This document shows positions 17,359 through 25,402 of a stretch of 64,000 bases of DNA, one piece after another (within the stretch, counting starts at the first letter, position 1; each line of letters opens with the position of its first letter). The position numbers and the translations under genes are program-made. The notes below the pieces were generated by a model. It was not told where the DNA came from. It ran no database searches and saw only the letters and a program-made list of their open reading frames with translations. Location of the stretch: contig NZ_RHHP01000001.1 in the NCBI RefSeq assembly GCF_003710815.1, positions 186,001 to 250,000 of the forward strand, written 5' to 3'. This DNA is from Brevibacillus centrosporus (GTDB taxonomy: Bacteria; Bacillota; Bacilli; Brevibacillales; Brevibacillaceae).

Positions 17359-18093
17359 ATGTCCGAATATGTTAAGCGAACGATCATAAAAGAAGAAGTG
17401 CCCAGCATCCATGTGGACACTCCACGCTCTGTGAAAGTCTATCTGCCGCCCGGCTATAATGAGCTGCTTTCCTATCCGGTTGTGTATTGCCAGGATGGAA
17501 ATGACTTCTTTACGATGGGGCGGATCGCGACGATCGCAAACCAGTTAATCCTGGAGGAAGGCATCGAGCCCTTCCTGATCGTAGGCGTCTCCGTCGAGCG
17601 AAGCAAGCGTACCAGCGAATACTCGCCGGTGGGCTCGCGCAACGCTGCGTACAAACGATTTTTCACAGAGGAACTCGTTCCTTTTATCGAAGAGCGTTAT
17701 CCTGTTCGTCGTGATCCCGCCTCACGCATATTGGCCGGCGACTCTTTAGGCGGCACGGTTTCTCTCCATCTCGCTTTGGACCACCCTGAAGTATTTACGC
17801 GGGTACTGGCTTTATCCGGTGCCTTCTTCCAGCCAACCCTGGATCAGCTCCAAAATGCACCCAGCCTGTCCTGGCTGCGAATATGGATGGTGGTGGGCTT
17901 GGATGAGCTCGCTGTAGAAACGCATATGGGCACCTTCGACTTTGTTCAATGGAACCGGGAAGCCAAGCAAATCCTGGAGTCCAAGCATGCAGAGCTGTCC
18001 TACCGGGAAAAGCCCGGTAATCATGTCTGGGGGCTGTGGCAAAAGGAGCTGCCAGACAGTCTTCGCCACTTCTTCCCTGCCCCCAGACTCTAG
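17359..18093 (+). CDS. Alpha/beta hydrolase, esterase D / enterochelin esterase-like
   Basis: A 244-residue hydrolase of the putative esterase family (PF00756-like). It has an N-terminal beta-rich part (RSVKVYLPPGYNELLSYPVVYCQDG), the nucleophile elbow GDSLGG (about 120) and a C-terminal NHVWGLW that supplies the likely catalytic His; the acid is probably in the WMVVGLDEL region. ATG 17359 follows GGTGGTGGA. There is no signal peptide, so it acts in the cytoplasm. It is divergent from pdhA and is followed by no clear terminator. Relatives hydrolyse siderophore or other carboxylic esters; its substrate is not shown. Confidence 0.8.
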   Translation: MSEYVKRTIIKEEVPSIHVDTPRSVKVYLPPGYNELLSYPVVYCQDGNDFFTMGRIATIANQLILEEGIEPFLIVGVSVERSKRTSEYSPVGSRNAAYKRFFTEELVPFIEERYPVRRDPASRILAGDSLGGTVSLHLALDHPEVFTRVLALSGAFFQPTLDQLQNAPSLSWLRIWMVVGLDELAVETHMGTFDFVQWNREAKQILESKHAELSYREKPGNHVWGLWQKELPDSLRHFFPAPRL

Positions 18094-18108
18094 TATGGTT
18101 GTTTCTCT

Positions 18109-18300
18109 TTACAGCCCGTTGATTTCTTTTATACTGTCATAACCGTAATAACGGCCATCCACCATGAAAATGCCCTCGTGGGTGGCTTTTTCGATTTCTC
18201 CCGCCACCTGCTGGGCATCGCTTAATACGATATTGACGATCTTGCTTTCGTCGCGCTGCATCTGCGCCTGAATTCGTCCTCGATCTTTGGCCGATATCAT
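18109..18300 (-). CDS. Small protein of unknown function (63 aa)
   Basis: A 63-residue protein: a basic, probably helical N-terminus (ISAKDRGRIQAQMQRDESK), then VNIVLSDAQQVAGEIEKATHEG and IFMVDGRYYGYDSIKEING. ATG 18300 is chosen because AGAGGG lies 6 bases upstream; an in-frame ATG at 18306 is too close to it. It is convergent with the esterase gene, 15 bases away, and lies downstream of nothing on its own strand but the threonine aldolase, from which a terminator separates it. I recognise no family. Confidence 0.55.
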   Translation of the reverse strand: MISAKDRGRIQAQMQRDESKIVNIVLSDAQQVAGEIEKATHEGIFMVDGRYYGYDSIKEINGL

Positions 18301-18361
18301 GTCCATCCCTCTTTTCCCCTATGTTGGTTAGCTATAGTATTGCTTTGGTTAAGCGGATTTA

Positions 18362-18407
18362 CACAACAAAACAGCCCCAACCTCACCAAATGGTCAGATC
18401 GGAGCTG
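18362..18407 (-). terminator. Terminator of the threonine aldolase gene
   Basis: On the minus strand CAGCTCC...GGGGCTG (18372-18407) forms a stem of about 16 pairs with several G-T pairs and one mismatch, followed by TTTTGTTGTG. Confidence 0.75.
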
Positions 18408-18418
18408 CCCCGCTTTTG

Positions 18419-19462
18419 CTATTGCGCTGTAGATACACCAGCGATCAAAGATTCCACGACTTCTAACACATACTGGATATCATTCTCCGTGATATGGCGG
18501 TGCGTCGTAAACCGGATCATGTATTCATCAAAGTCAACGGCGTACACCCCTCTGTCGCTGAGCAGCTTGAGGAATTCAACAGCAGGGACGCGGATCGAGT
18601 CGGTTTTGACCAGGACGATGTTCGTATCGACGGGAGCGACTTCCAAAGAGAGCTTGCTGAATCCTTCCGCGAGCTGTTTGGCGCGGTCGTGGTCTTCGAC
18701 TAAACGATCCGTCATTTCCGTTAAAGCGAGGATACCAGGTGCAGCCAAATAACCGACTTGACGCAGCCCCCCGCCCAATTTCTTTCTCCACCATCTCGCT
18801 TCTTCGATAAAGGCCCGATCCCCGGCAATGATGGAACCCACTGGCGCGCTAAGCCCCTTGGACAAGCAAATTTGTACCGTGTCGGTATACCGGCTAAATT
18901 CCTGAACGTCTACACCGAGTGCAACTGCCGCATTGAAAAGACGTGCCCCGTCCAAATGTACTGGTATTCCATGCTTTTGTGCCACTTCGTACACGCTCTG
19001 CATTTGTTCAGGGGTCACAACCGCTCCGCCAGCGCGATTATGGGTATTCTCCAGACAAATCAGCTTTGTACGGGGAAAATGAATATTCGTAGTCGAACGA
19101 ATCGCTTTCTCGACATCCTCGCCTCGCAGGGCACCACGCACTCCTGGTACTGTCCGGGTCTGGACACCCGCTAGTGCGGACATCGCGCCGCCTTCGTAAT
19201 AAAAAATATGAGATTCGGCTTCGACGATCACTTCGTCTCCATTTACGCAGTGTGTCAAAACAGCTACCTGGTTGCCTTGGGTGCCGCTTGTGACAAACAG
19301 CGCTGCTTCTTTCCCCAACCGCTCCGCTGCGATTTCCTCCAGGCGATTGACGGTTGGATCTTCCCGGTATACATCGTCTCCCACTTCCGCTTCCGCCATC
19401 GCTCGAATCATGGCTTCGGTCGGTTTCGTTATAGTGTCACTTCGCAAATCAATCTTTTTCAT
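18419..19462 (-). CDS. ltaE: Low-specificity L-threonine aldolase
   Basis: A 347-residue PLP enzyme of the threonine aldolase/GntG group, cleaving L-threonine or L-allo-threonine to glycine and acetaldehyde. The N-terminal MKKIDLRSDTITKPTEAM and GDDVYREDPTVNRLE are diagnostic; FVTSGTQGNQVAVL binds the cofactor phosphate, HLDGARLFNAAVA holds the PLP-ring Asp, and the Schiff-base lysine is in CLSKGLSAPVGS (about 198). ATG 19462 follows AAGGGGAGAG. It appears monocistronic. Activity toward other beta-hydroxy amino acids is possible. Confidence 0.9.
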   Translation of the reverse strand: MKKIDLRSDTITKPTEAMIRAMAEAEVGDDVYREDPTVNRLEEIAAERLGKEAALFVTSGTQGNQVAVLTHCVNGDEVIVEAESHIFYYEGGAMSALAGVQTRTVPGVRGALRGEDVEKAIRSTTNIHFPRTKLICLENTHNRAGGAVVTPEQMQSVYEVAQKHGIPVHLDGARLFNAAVALGVDVQEFSRYTDTVQICLSKGLSAPVGSIIAGDRAFIEEARWWRKKLGGGLRQVGYLAAPGILALTEMTDRLVEDHDRAKQLAEGFSKLSLEVAPVDTNIVLVKTDSIRVPAVEFLKLLSDRGVYAVDFDEYMIRFTTHRHITENDIQYVLEVVESLIAGVSTAQ

Positions 19463-19576
19463 GTTTTCTCTCCCCTTTTGCTTTCCTTGTTCACTGAACT
19501 TTCAACATTGCATAGGGAATTCCCTCTTTGCTAATATGGAATGGAAACATACATAAAAGGTTAGGAGTCCTGCCCG

Positions 19577-19879
19577 ATGAAAGTGAAAATTACGCGCAAT
19601 GCAGCGAAACAATTAAAAACCATCATCGACCAAGAGGAAGACAAGGATCTGAAGCTTCGCGTCTATATCACACACGCACATGGTGACCATGCGCATTACG
19701 GTCTCGCGCTGGACAAGCCGACGGAAGAAGACGAAGTAATCGAAACGGACAAAGAAATCGATGTCATCGTGAAAAAAGACGAGCCCCTCTTGGACGGAAT
19801 CATTTTGGACTACCTGTACCTGCCACAAGAAGGCTTTGTGATCACGAACCCTTCTAAAGGAAACACGGGCGATCACTAA
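19577..19879 (+). CDS. HesB/IscA-fold protein without the cluster cysteines
   Basis: A 100-residue protein with the outline of the HesB/IscA A-type carrier fold: KVKITRNAAKQLKTII at the start, then a beta-rich core and PLLDGIILDYLYLPQEGFVITNP near the end. A-type carriers hold iron-sulfur clusters with three Cys. This protein has none; where the first Cys is expected it has THAHGDHAHYGLALD. It therefore cannot carry a cluster the usual way, though the His-rich loop could bind a metal. ATG 19577 has AGGAG 11 bases upstream. I remember similar His-rich proteins in Bacillus, so this is a family type, not a local decay. Confidence 0.7.
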   Translation: MKVKITRNAAKQLKTIIDQEEDKDLKLRVYITHAHGDHAHYGLALDKPTEEDEVIETDKEIDVIVKKDEPLLDGIILDYLYLPQEGFVITNPSKGNTGDH

Positions 19880-19900
19880 TCGACACGACTTCAAGACAGC

Positions 19901-19935
19901 AATCCCCCTACAGACATTGCAGGGGGATTTTTTAT
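19901..19935 (+). terminator. Terminator of the HesB-like gene
   Basis: AATCCCCCT (19901-19909) pairs with AGGGGGATT (19921-19929) and six T follow. Confidence 0.85.
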
Positions 19936-19941
19936 TTGCAC

Positions 19942-22185
19942 TTATTCTGCCCGATCGTATAACGCTGCGGGCATCTCACACAAAAGCGGTGGCACACTGC
20001 CCTCGACGTGGGTCATAACCAGTCGGTGAACAGGGCGGGTCATCGCTACGTACAACAGCTTGGCATCCCATTCCGAGTTCATATATTGATCCACGTCCAA
20101 CAGGATAACCACATCAAACTGCAAGCCCTTTGTCAAATAAGCCGGCATGACAGTGACACCACCGGGAAACTGATTATCTTTACTGCTCAGCAGCGTCATA
20201 TCCTCGATTTTGCCCTGCAAGCCTTTCTGCGCCTTTTTGCTGGCTCCGATCGTTTTCGTCACGATGGCAATGGTTTGAAAGCCTTGGGCGCGGTATTCGG
20301 CTACTCGTTTGGCAACATCCTCCCACAGCTTTTCTCTCGTGGCTGGACTTACCATTATCGGTTTGTCTCCATGCCGTAGTACCGGTTTTGCGAGTACAGT
20401 CTCTGGCAGGTCAATTTGGCGCAGCACCTCGTTTGCGCACTTCATGATCTCGATCGTGGAGCGATAGCTTTGCGACAGCGTGTAGTAGGAAGGGCGAAGC
20501 TTTTGAAAAATTCCTTGGGTAAGCTCCTCCCACGCGTGAATACCGCGATAGGAATGGATCCCTTGGGCTATATCTCCCACGATCGTGAGGGATTGATTTT
20601 TGGTAGCCAAAGACACAACGGCAATCTCCAACGCACTCAGGTCCTGTGCTTCGTCGATGACGGTGTGATCGAAATGCTCAGCCTTGTTCATTCCCTCAAC
20701 AATGTGCTGCAAATACAGCAACGGAGCAATATCCTCCGCCTCCAGCCGTTCATCGGCGAACAGATTGCGAGAGGATTGGCAGACATCCTGCAAAACTTGG
20801 TCATCTACCTCAGCCGTTACCAGCTTCCGAAGAAGACTTTCATCCGTAACCATCTCCTTGTACGACGCGAAGACATCGAGCTGAGGAAAAGAAGTCATGT
20901 ACGTTTCCAAAATCTGCTCCAGCATTTTTTCGAACTTCGCAAGACCCTGTTTATCTAGATCTATTTTCAGCTCGCGGAGGTGGGCGAACATCTGCTTGTT
21001 CATCTCCTGCTTCAGATGCTTGCGCAATGCATCGAGCCGGCGCTGATACGGCAGATTGGCAAATTGCTCGAGGAAGGTTTGGCGGATGAACTCCCCGCTA
21101 ATCGTAAAGACCTGTTTGGTCTTGTTATACTGGAAGCTTAGCTTCTTAAAGGGAATCCTCGTTTCAATCACGAAGCGAATGTATTGTTCTAGTGCATCCC
21201 TACATGCAAGCGAGCCTTTAAAGCGCAGACGATTTCGGGCAAGCTCCTGTTCGCGCTCATCCTGACCATCCTCAAAGAACAGCTGTAGTGGTTTATCCGG
21301 GCTAGTAATTCTCCAGCCTTTCGGGAGAAGCGGTTTGACAAGTCGTGCAGCCCAGTCAACGAATGTCGATTGCTGGACATCATCAACTCCGAGCTCTGGG
21401 AGGACGTCGGATATATAGGTTAGGAACATCCGGTTCGGAGCGAACACCATGAATTTTTTCGAAAGCATCGTGTCCTGATAATTGTAAATCAGATAAGAAA
21501 GTCTATGTAAAGCAATCGTTGTCTTCCCACTACCGGCGACCCCTTGCACGACTATTGGACGTTCTTTTTCTGCCCGGATAATGTCATTTTGTTCTGATTG
21601 AATCGTCGCGACGATATCTTTCAGACGACTGTCGTTTGCCTGATTGAGATTCGCTGCCAAAAACTCATCGATGAATCCCTCTTGCAGGAAGTCATCCGGG
21701 TCTCCCATTTCTCGATGAATGGTTTCTTTGACAGCCCCATCGTAAATACCGGTAATTTTGCCGTCTTCCATCGCAAAATTGCGCTTCAAAGTGACTTCTC
21801 CCCGCACAATCTCACGACCCATCCGGTAAAAGGCTTCCTTGCTCTCACCGGAATAATAAAGACTCGCAATCGGTGCCCTCCAGTCAACGACGACAGAATC
21901 AAAGGTGTCACCACGGACGATCCCCCGTTTGCCGATATAGACCTGGTCCAGCTCGTATACTTCATCCTTCATGAAATCAACACGCCCGAAATAAGGCTTT
22001 TCACGTCCGTGGTCTTCCAGGTAGCGCAATTCTTTGGCTTTCTTTGAATTGACAACCTGTTTGACATAATCATCCGTTGCTTCGCGAATGTCCTCGCGTA
22101 ATTGTGTGATTTCACTGTCAATTATCGCGATGGTATCATCCAACTTCTTTTGTTCCTGTTCATATTCCCGGTGCTGGGTACTCAT
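19942..22185 (-). CDS. helD: HelD-like RNA polymerase-recycling ATPase (UvrD/Rep superfamily 1)
   Basis: A 747-residue protein. An N-terminal coiled-coil arm (about 1-70, EYEQEQKKLDDTIAII...EDIREATDDYVKQV) precedes an SF1 ATPase: Walker A GVAGSGKTTIALHRL (about 210), HTVIDEAQDLSALE (Walker B), VGDIAQGIHSYRG, LSQSYRSTIEIM and the C-terminal KGLQFDVVILLD and LYVAMTRP. In Bacillus HelD removes stalled RNA polymerase from DNA with this arm inserted in the secondary channel; some relatives give rifampicin tolerance. ATG 22185 is preferred because GGGGGGA lies shortly upstream. It starts 36 bases after crcB on the same strand. Length is close to B. subtilis HelD (774). Confidence 0.85.
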   Translation of the reverse strand: MSTQHREYEQEQKKLDDTIAIIDSEITQLREDIREATDDYVKQVVNSKKAKELRYLEDHGREKPYFGRVDFMKDEVYELDQVYIGKRGIVRGDTFDSVVVDWRAPIASLYYSGESKEAFYRMGREIVRGEVTLKRNFAMEDGKITGIYDGAVKETIHREMGDPDDFLQEGFIDEFLAANLNQANDSRLKDIVATIQSEQNDIIRAEKERPIVVQGVAGSGKTTIALHRLSYLIYNYQDTMLSKKFMVFAPNRMFLTYISDVLPELGVDDVQQSTFVDWAARLVKPLLPKGWRITSPDKPLQLFFEDGQDEREQELARNRLRFKGSLACRDALEQYIRFVIETRIPFKKLSFQYNKTKQVFTISGEFIRQTFLEQFANLPYQRRLDALRKHLKQEMNKQMFAHLRELKIDLDKQGLAKFEKMLEQILETYMTSFPQLDVFASYKEMVTDESLLRKLVTAEVDDQVLQDVCQSSRNLFADERLEAEDIAPLLYLQHIVEGMNKAEHFDHTVIDEAQDLSALEIAVVSLATKNQSLTIVGDIAQGIHSYRGIHAWEELTQGIFQKLRPSYYTLSQSYRSTIEIMKCANEVLRQIDLPETVLAKPVLRHGDKPIMVSPATREKLWEDVAKRVAEYRAQGFQTIAIVTKTIGASKKAQKGLQGKIEDMTLLSSKDNQFPGGVTVMPAYLTKGLQFDVVILLDVDQYMNSEWDAKLLYVAMTRPVHRLVMTHVEGSVPPLLCEMPAALYDRAE

Positions 22186-22221
22186 ACCCATCCCCCCTCT
22201 CATTCGACTCATCCAAAAGCG

Positions 22222-22587
22222 TTACGTCCACTGTCGAGCTAGCCAAATCCCTGCAAAACAGGATAATAATCCGACTCCAACACTTAGCAATACATAAAGG
22301 ATTCCACGAATCACTTGTCCTTCTCCCCAGAAAGTAACGACTTCCAGAGAAAAAGTAGAAAAGGTCGTAAATCCGCCCATCACACCTGTTGTGAACAACA
22401 AATAGAGCTCCGGAGAAAGGACTCCTTTTTCTTTCCCCCAAACAGAGAGGATTCCGATCAGGCAAGATCCAAGTATGTTCGCAAGCCATGTCCCCAGCGG
22501 CCATCCTGGTAGATTCGCCAATAGCGATAGTCCATAACGCATAACTGAACCAACAGCTCCTCCAATCGCTACTGCCAGCCACGTCAT
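22222..22587 (-). CDS. crcB: Fluoride efflux channel CrcB/Fluc
   Basis: A 121-residue membrane protein with four hydrophobic helices. The signatures GGAVGSVMRYG (about 9-19), GTWLANILGSCLIG and GGFTTFSTFSLE (about 70-81) are those of Fluc channels, which export fluoride as dual-topology dimers. Many Bacillus carry two adjacent crcB genes; only one is here. No fluoride riboswitch was recognised upstream. ATG 22587 follows AAAGGAGAG. The helD gene follows on the same strand. Confidence 0.92.
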   Translation of the reverse strand: MTWLAVAIGGAVGSVMRYGLSLLANLPGWPLGTWLANILGSCLIGILSVWGKEKGVLSPELYLLFTTGVMGGFTTFSTFSLEVVTFWGEGQVIRGILYVLLSVGVGLLSCFAGIWLARQWT

Positions 22588-22617
22588 TTTTCCGCTCTCC
22601 TTTAACTCAATTCGGAA

Positions 22618-22651
22618 TAAAAAGACACCCCAGCTTCAAGCGAGGATGTCT
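22618..22651 (-). terminator. Terminator after ynzC-like gene
   Basis: On the minus strand AGACATCC and GGGTGTCT pair (22623-22651), followed by TTTTTATT. It closes the yneA-ynzC unit just before crcB. Confidence 0.8.
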
Positions 22652-22672
22652 GTGCTATCAATACATGTTATC

Positions 22673-22870
22673 TTACTGTTTTCGTCCATTTTCTTCAAGG
22701 TCTTCCACATAACGGATCGAGTCCAAATTCGCACGCAGCGACATTTTTACGGCATCGATGTATTTTTGACGAAGGGCTTTTTGTTCGAGTTTTTCCTCAT
22801 CGGTCAGCCCAACTTCCTTGGACTTTTTCACCAATTCGTTGATGCGTTTGATTTCTGCGTCAGATACCAC
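22673..22870 (-). CDS. ynzC: DUF896 (YnzC-like) protein
   Basis: A 65-residue two-helix protein of the DUF896 family: SDAEIKRINELVKKSKEVG, LTDEEKLEQKALRQKYIDAV, then RANLDSIRYVED. GTG 22870 is the start because GGGGAGG lies 8 bases upstream and the product then aligns with YnzC; longer versions add a poor N-terminus. It lies 81 bases after yneA and before a terminator. In B. subtilis ynzC is in the LexA-controlled yneA-yneB-ynzC operon; yneB is absent here. The biochemical role is unknown. Confidence 0.8.
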   Translation of the reverse strand: MVSDAEIKRINELVKKSKEVGLTDEEKLEQKALRQKYIDAVKMSLRANLDSIRYVEDLEENGRKQ

Positions 22871-22951
22871 TACTGGTTCCTCCCCACCTGTAAGTAATGC
22901 CGCTCCATTATACCATAACAAGGACACTACGCAAGCAGATCAACCAAGCTT

Positions 22952-23305
22952 TCACAATCCTTCCTCGGATGTAACGGGGATCTTCAAGGTCTGTCCAGGA
23001 TAAATGATGACACTCTCCAGTTCATTTACCTCTTGGATCGCAAGGATCAGCTCATTTACTTCCATCTGCGCCTCTTCCTGATAACGAATCGCCAGCTTCC
23101 ACAGGCTGTCTCCCTCACGGACGGTTACTTCCTTTACAGGGAGGACTGCATTCGCATCAGAAGCAAACACTAGTTCGGTCAACAAGTAAAAAAAGAGAGA
23201 GAAGCTCACTACAAACATAATAGCCTGTCCGCGCGTAATACCCACCCTTGCTCGGCGCGTTTCCTTTTTCGCAAATCGATTATGTACAGTCATAACAGAC
23301 ATCAT
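22952..23305 (-). CDS. yneA: SOS cell-division suppressor YneA-like LysM protein
   Basis: A 117-residue protein: basic cytoplasmic start, one transmembrane helix (about 26-48, AIMFVVSFSLFFYLLTELVF) and an extracytoplasmic LysM domain (about 60-110, VREGDSLWKLAIRY...VIIYPGQTLKIP). Position opposite lexA and this architecture identify YneA, which blocks division after DNA damage. ATG 23305 follows GGAGGG; the next codon is also ATG, so the start may be 3 bases later. Three LexA-like boxes lie between it and lexA, so SOS induction is expected. In B. subtilis the protein is short-lived. Confidence 0.85.
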   Translation of the reverse strand: MMSVMTVHNRFAKKETRRARVGITRGQAIMFVVSFSLFFYLLTELVFASDANAVLPVKEVTVREGDSLWKLAIRYQEEAQMEVNELILAIQEVNELESVIIYPGQTLKIPVTSEEGL

Positions 23306-23317
23306 AATTCCCTCCTA

Positions 23318-23331
23318 CAAACGTACGTTCT
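23318..23331. promoter_or_regulatory. LexA box 1 (yneA side)
   Basis: CAAACGTACGTTCT fits the Bacillus LexA consensus CGAAC-N4-GTTCG with two changes. It lies 13 bases upstream of the yneA start codon. Confidence 0.65.
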
Positions 23332-23355
23332 GTTTTCTTGTTATCATCATACATG

Positions 23356-23369
23356 GGAACATACGTTCA
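23356..23369. promoter_or_regulatory. LexA box 2
   Basis: GGAACATACGTTCA keeps GAAC-N4-GTTC exactly. It is central in the divergent region. Confidence 0.75.
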
Positions 23370-23383
23370 TGTCAATAAAAAAT

Positions 23384-23397
23384 CGAACTTATGTTTG
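23384..23397. promoter_or_regulatory. LexA box 3 (lexA promoter)
   Basis: CGAACTTATGTTTG matches CGAAC-N4-GTTYG. It overlaps the -35 element of the lexA promoter, the expected place for autorepression. Confidence 0.8.
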
Positions 23398-23423
23398 TCG
23401 AACGCAAGATCCCATGGTATAAT
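23395..23423 (+). promoter_or_regulatory. lexA promoter
   Basis: TTGTCG (23395-23400), 17 bases, and a perfect TATAAT (23418-23423), 39 bases before the lexA start codon. A weaker half-box ending in GTTCG lies at 23427-23440, over the transcription start. Confidence 0.8.
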
Positions 23424-23461
23424 ATAGGAAAATATGTTCGAGAAAAAAAGAGGTGTCTTCT

Positions 23462-24085
23462 ATGTCAAAACTATCCAATCGACAGCAAGCCATCATCGAT
23501 TTCATCCGTAAAGAAGTGCGCGATAAAGGATATCCCCCTTCCGTGCGTGAAATCGGTGAAGCAGTTGGTCTTGCCTCCAGCTCTACTGTCCACGGACACT
23601 TAGCTCGCCTAGAGAAGAAAGGCCTCATCCGCCGCGACCCTACCAAGCCTCGCGCGATTGAGCTTCTGTCTGAGGAAGATCGCTTTCAAGATGATTTTGA
23701 AGATTCCGTTGTTCGTGTCCCAGTTATCGGGAAAGTAACTGCCGGACAGCCCATTACGGCAATTGAAGACGTGGAAGAGTACTTCCCGCTGCCTGAGAAT
23801 ATCGTTACATCGGACAAGGTGTACATGCTGCGCGTTTCCGGAAACAGTATGATCGATGCAGGGATTCTCGACGGCGATTACGTCATCGTTCGTCAACAGC
23901 ACGTCGCCAACAACGGGGATATCGTAGTCGCCATGACAGAAGAAGATGAGGCTACTGTCAAACGCTTCTTCAAAGAAAAGAATCACTTCCGCCTCCAGCC
24001 AGAGAACGCGACGATGGAGCCAATCATTTTGGATGCTGTCTCTATTTTGGGAAAAGTCATCGGCGTCTATCGCTTGATTCATTAA
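23462..24085 (+). CDS. lexA: LexA repressor
   Basis: A 207-residue SOS repressor with an N-terminal winged helix ([46 protein letters not shown]) and a C-terminal self-cleaving protease. The cleavage site is the Ala-Gly in VTAGQPITA (about 90), the catalytic Ser is in [11 protein letters not shown] (about 130) and the Lys in ATVKRFF (about 167). ATG 23462 is preceded by AGAGGTG; a GTG 9 bases upstream would overlap this site. It is divergent from yneA and autorepressed through the boxes above. Confidence 0.95.
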   Translation: MSKLSNRQQAIIDFIRKEVRDKGYPPSVREIGEAVGLASSSTVHGHLARLEKKGLIRRDPTKPRAIELLSEEDRFQDDFEDSVVRVPVIGKVTAGQPITAIEDVEEYFPLPENIVTSDKVYMLRVSGNSMIDAGILDGDYVIVRQQHVANNGDIVVAMTEEDEATVKRFFKEKNHFRLQPENATMEPIILDAVSILGKVIGVYRLIH

Positions 24086-24100
24086 TACGCAAAAAAGAAA

Positions 24101-24126
24101 AAAGACAGCCGCGGCTGTCTTTTTCT
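24101..24126. terminator. Bidirectional terminator after lexA
   Basis: AAAGACAGCC and GGCTGTCTTT (24101-24123) pair perfectly around a 2-base centre, with A- and T-runs on both flanks; it serves lexA and the convergent DUF456 gene. Confidence 0.85.
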
Positions 24127-24130
24127 GTTG

Positions 24131-24616
24131 CTATCTCGCGATGAAAAACCAGATGATCATCGCCACTTGCAAAACGACTTTCACTACTGCACTTCCCAAA
24201 AAACCAATCAACGAACCAAAGCCCGCTTTGACCGCTCTCTCCAGTGTTTGGTTTTGGATAAGAAGCTCCACGAGAACGACGAAAACGAATGGCAAGATGA
24301 TCATTCCGAACGGAGGGAACAGGAAGATCCCCGCTAGAATCCCCACGACAGCAGCTACGGATGACCATTTGGAGCCCCCGTATTTTTTCACGAAGTACAT
24401 GTTGGTTAAAAGATCCGCTCCGTATAAAAGCACGCTGAGGGCAACCATCCCCCACCAGAAGGATGAAGGCAGTCCTGCTCCTGGATCTGCAATAAAAAAG
24501 TGATAGAGCAGAAAGCCTACCCACAGCAGAATCGTATCAGGCAAAACCGGCAGGAAGATCCCCGCAATGCTCAATACAAACAAGGCTACTACGACAATCC
24601 ATAACAGTATATCCAC
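24131..24616 (-). CDS. DUF456 family membrane protein
   Basis: A 161-residue membrane protein with about four to five hydrophobic helices and the DUF456 opening LSIAGIFLPVLPDTILLWVGF, shown here in two parts (LSIAGIFLPVLPD, TILLWVGF), followed by LLTNMYFVKKYGGSKW and the glycine-rich VGILAGIFLFPPFG. GTG 24616 is the likely start because GAGGAGTGGGAG lies just upstream; a start further upstream would add 48 residues without membrane or family features. Function unknown. Confidence 0.7.
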   Translation of the reverse strand: MDILLWIVVVALFVLSIAGIFLPVLPDTILLWVGFLLYHFFIADPGAGLPSSFWWGMVALSVLLYGADLLTNMYFVKKYGGSKWSSVAAVVGILAGIFLFPPFGMIILPFVFVVLVELLIQNQTLERAVKAGFGSLIGFLGSAVVKVVLQVAMIIWFFIAR

Positions 24617-24758
24617 AGCTCCCACTCCTCTCTGTAAGGTATACGTGTGATTTTCATTTCCGTTGCACTCTGTTTCGCTCCCTACTACAATGAAAGAACT
24701 GCCCTTCCCTACGATCGTTACCCAAAATGTGCAGCTGGATACAAAATGGAGGCAACTC

Positions 24759-25355
24759 ATGAAAAATTGGCGTGATCTTTCTTATTTACAGACAGGCACA
24801 TCAAAGCAACGCGCTGCTTGGGATGCGCTCACTTCAACACGTGTGATGGAGAACCTGAAAGTCTACGATCCCGTCCTTGCCGGCACCATTCCCTTGGACA
24901 TCGACATTGCGGAGAGCGACCTCGATATTATTTGTACGAGCGACGATCTCGAACAGTTTGATGCCAGTGTCCGGGCATTCTATGGAGAATGGGATGGATA
25001 TCAGGAGACTCGCCTCCTGGTAAACAAAGTCCCTACCAGCGTTATCCGTTTTTCTGCGGAAAGCTTTCTCTTTGAGATCTTTGCGCAATCAGTTGCCGTT
25101 GAACAGCAAAATGCATATCGCCACATGGTTATTGAAGCGAGACTCCTGGAAATGGGCTGTCCAAACGCTTATCAAGAGATTCGCAAGCTCAAGCAGCAAG
25201 GCATCAAGACAGAGCCTGCCTTTGCCCTTTACTTTGGGATTGCGGGTGCTGATCCTTATCTAGCCCTCTTCCAATTAGAGCCTTACTCTCAAGAAGAACT
25301 GTTCCGGATGTTTGGCAGCAAGGCAAGAAAGCGACAAGCCAATCTCATCCGCTAG
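24759..25355 (+). CDS. DUF4269 family protein (nucleotidyltransferase-like)
   Basis: A 198-residue soluble protein of the DUF4269 family. After an N-terminal TGTSKQRAAWDAL it has VLAGTIPLDIDIAESDLDIIC (in parts LAGTIPLDI and ESDLDIIC), where the D-x-D arrangement recalls a minimal nucleotidyltransferase, then FEIFAQSVAVEQQNAYRHM. ATG 24759 follows GGAGG by 6 bases. The gene stands alone between two minus-strand genes and its stop lies inside its own terminator. No substrate is known to me. Confidence 0.75.
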   Translation: MKNWRDLSYLQTGTSKQRAAWDALTSTRVMENLKVYDPVLAGTIPLDIDIAESDLDIICTSDDLEQFDASVRAFYGEWDGYQETRLLVNKVPTSVIRFSAESFLFEIFAQSVAVEQQNAYRHMVIEARLLEMGCPNAYQEIRKLKQQGIKTEPAFALYFGIAGADPYLALFQLEPYSQEELFRMFGSKARKRQANLIR

Positions 25356-25383
25356 AAGCGTGAGCTCGGCTTGTCGCTTTTGA
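25329..25383. terminator. Terminator overlapping the DUF4269 stop codon
   Basis: AAAGCGACAAGCC (25329-25341) lies inside the coding sequence and pairs with GGCTTGTCGCTTT (25369-25381); the stop codon is in the loop. Confidence 0.75.
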
Positions 25384-25402
25384 TTCGATATAGCTTCCTC
25401 TA

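Noticed and set aside
22588..22672. Fluoride riboswitch in front of crcB
   Set aside because: The sequence upstream of crcB is a terminator of the previous gene and does not show the riboswitch core.
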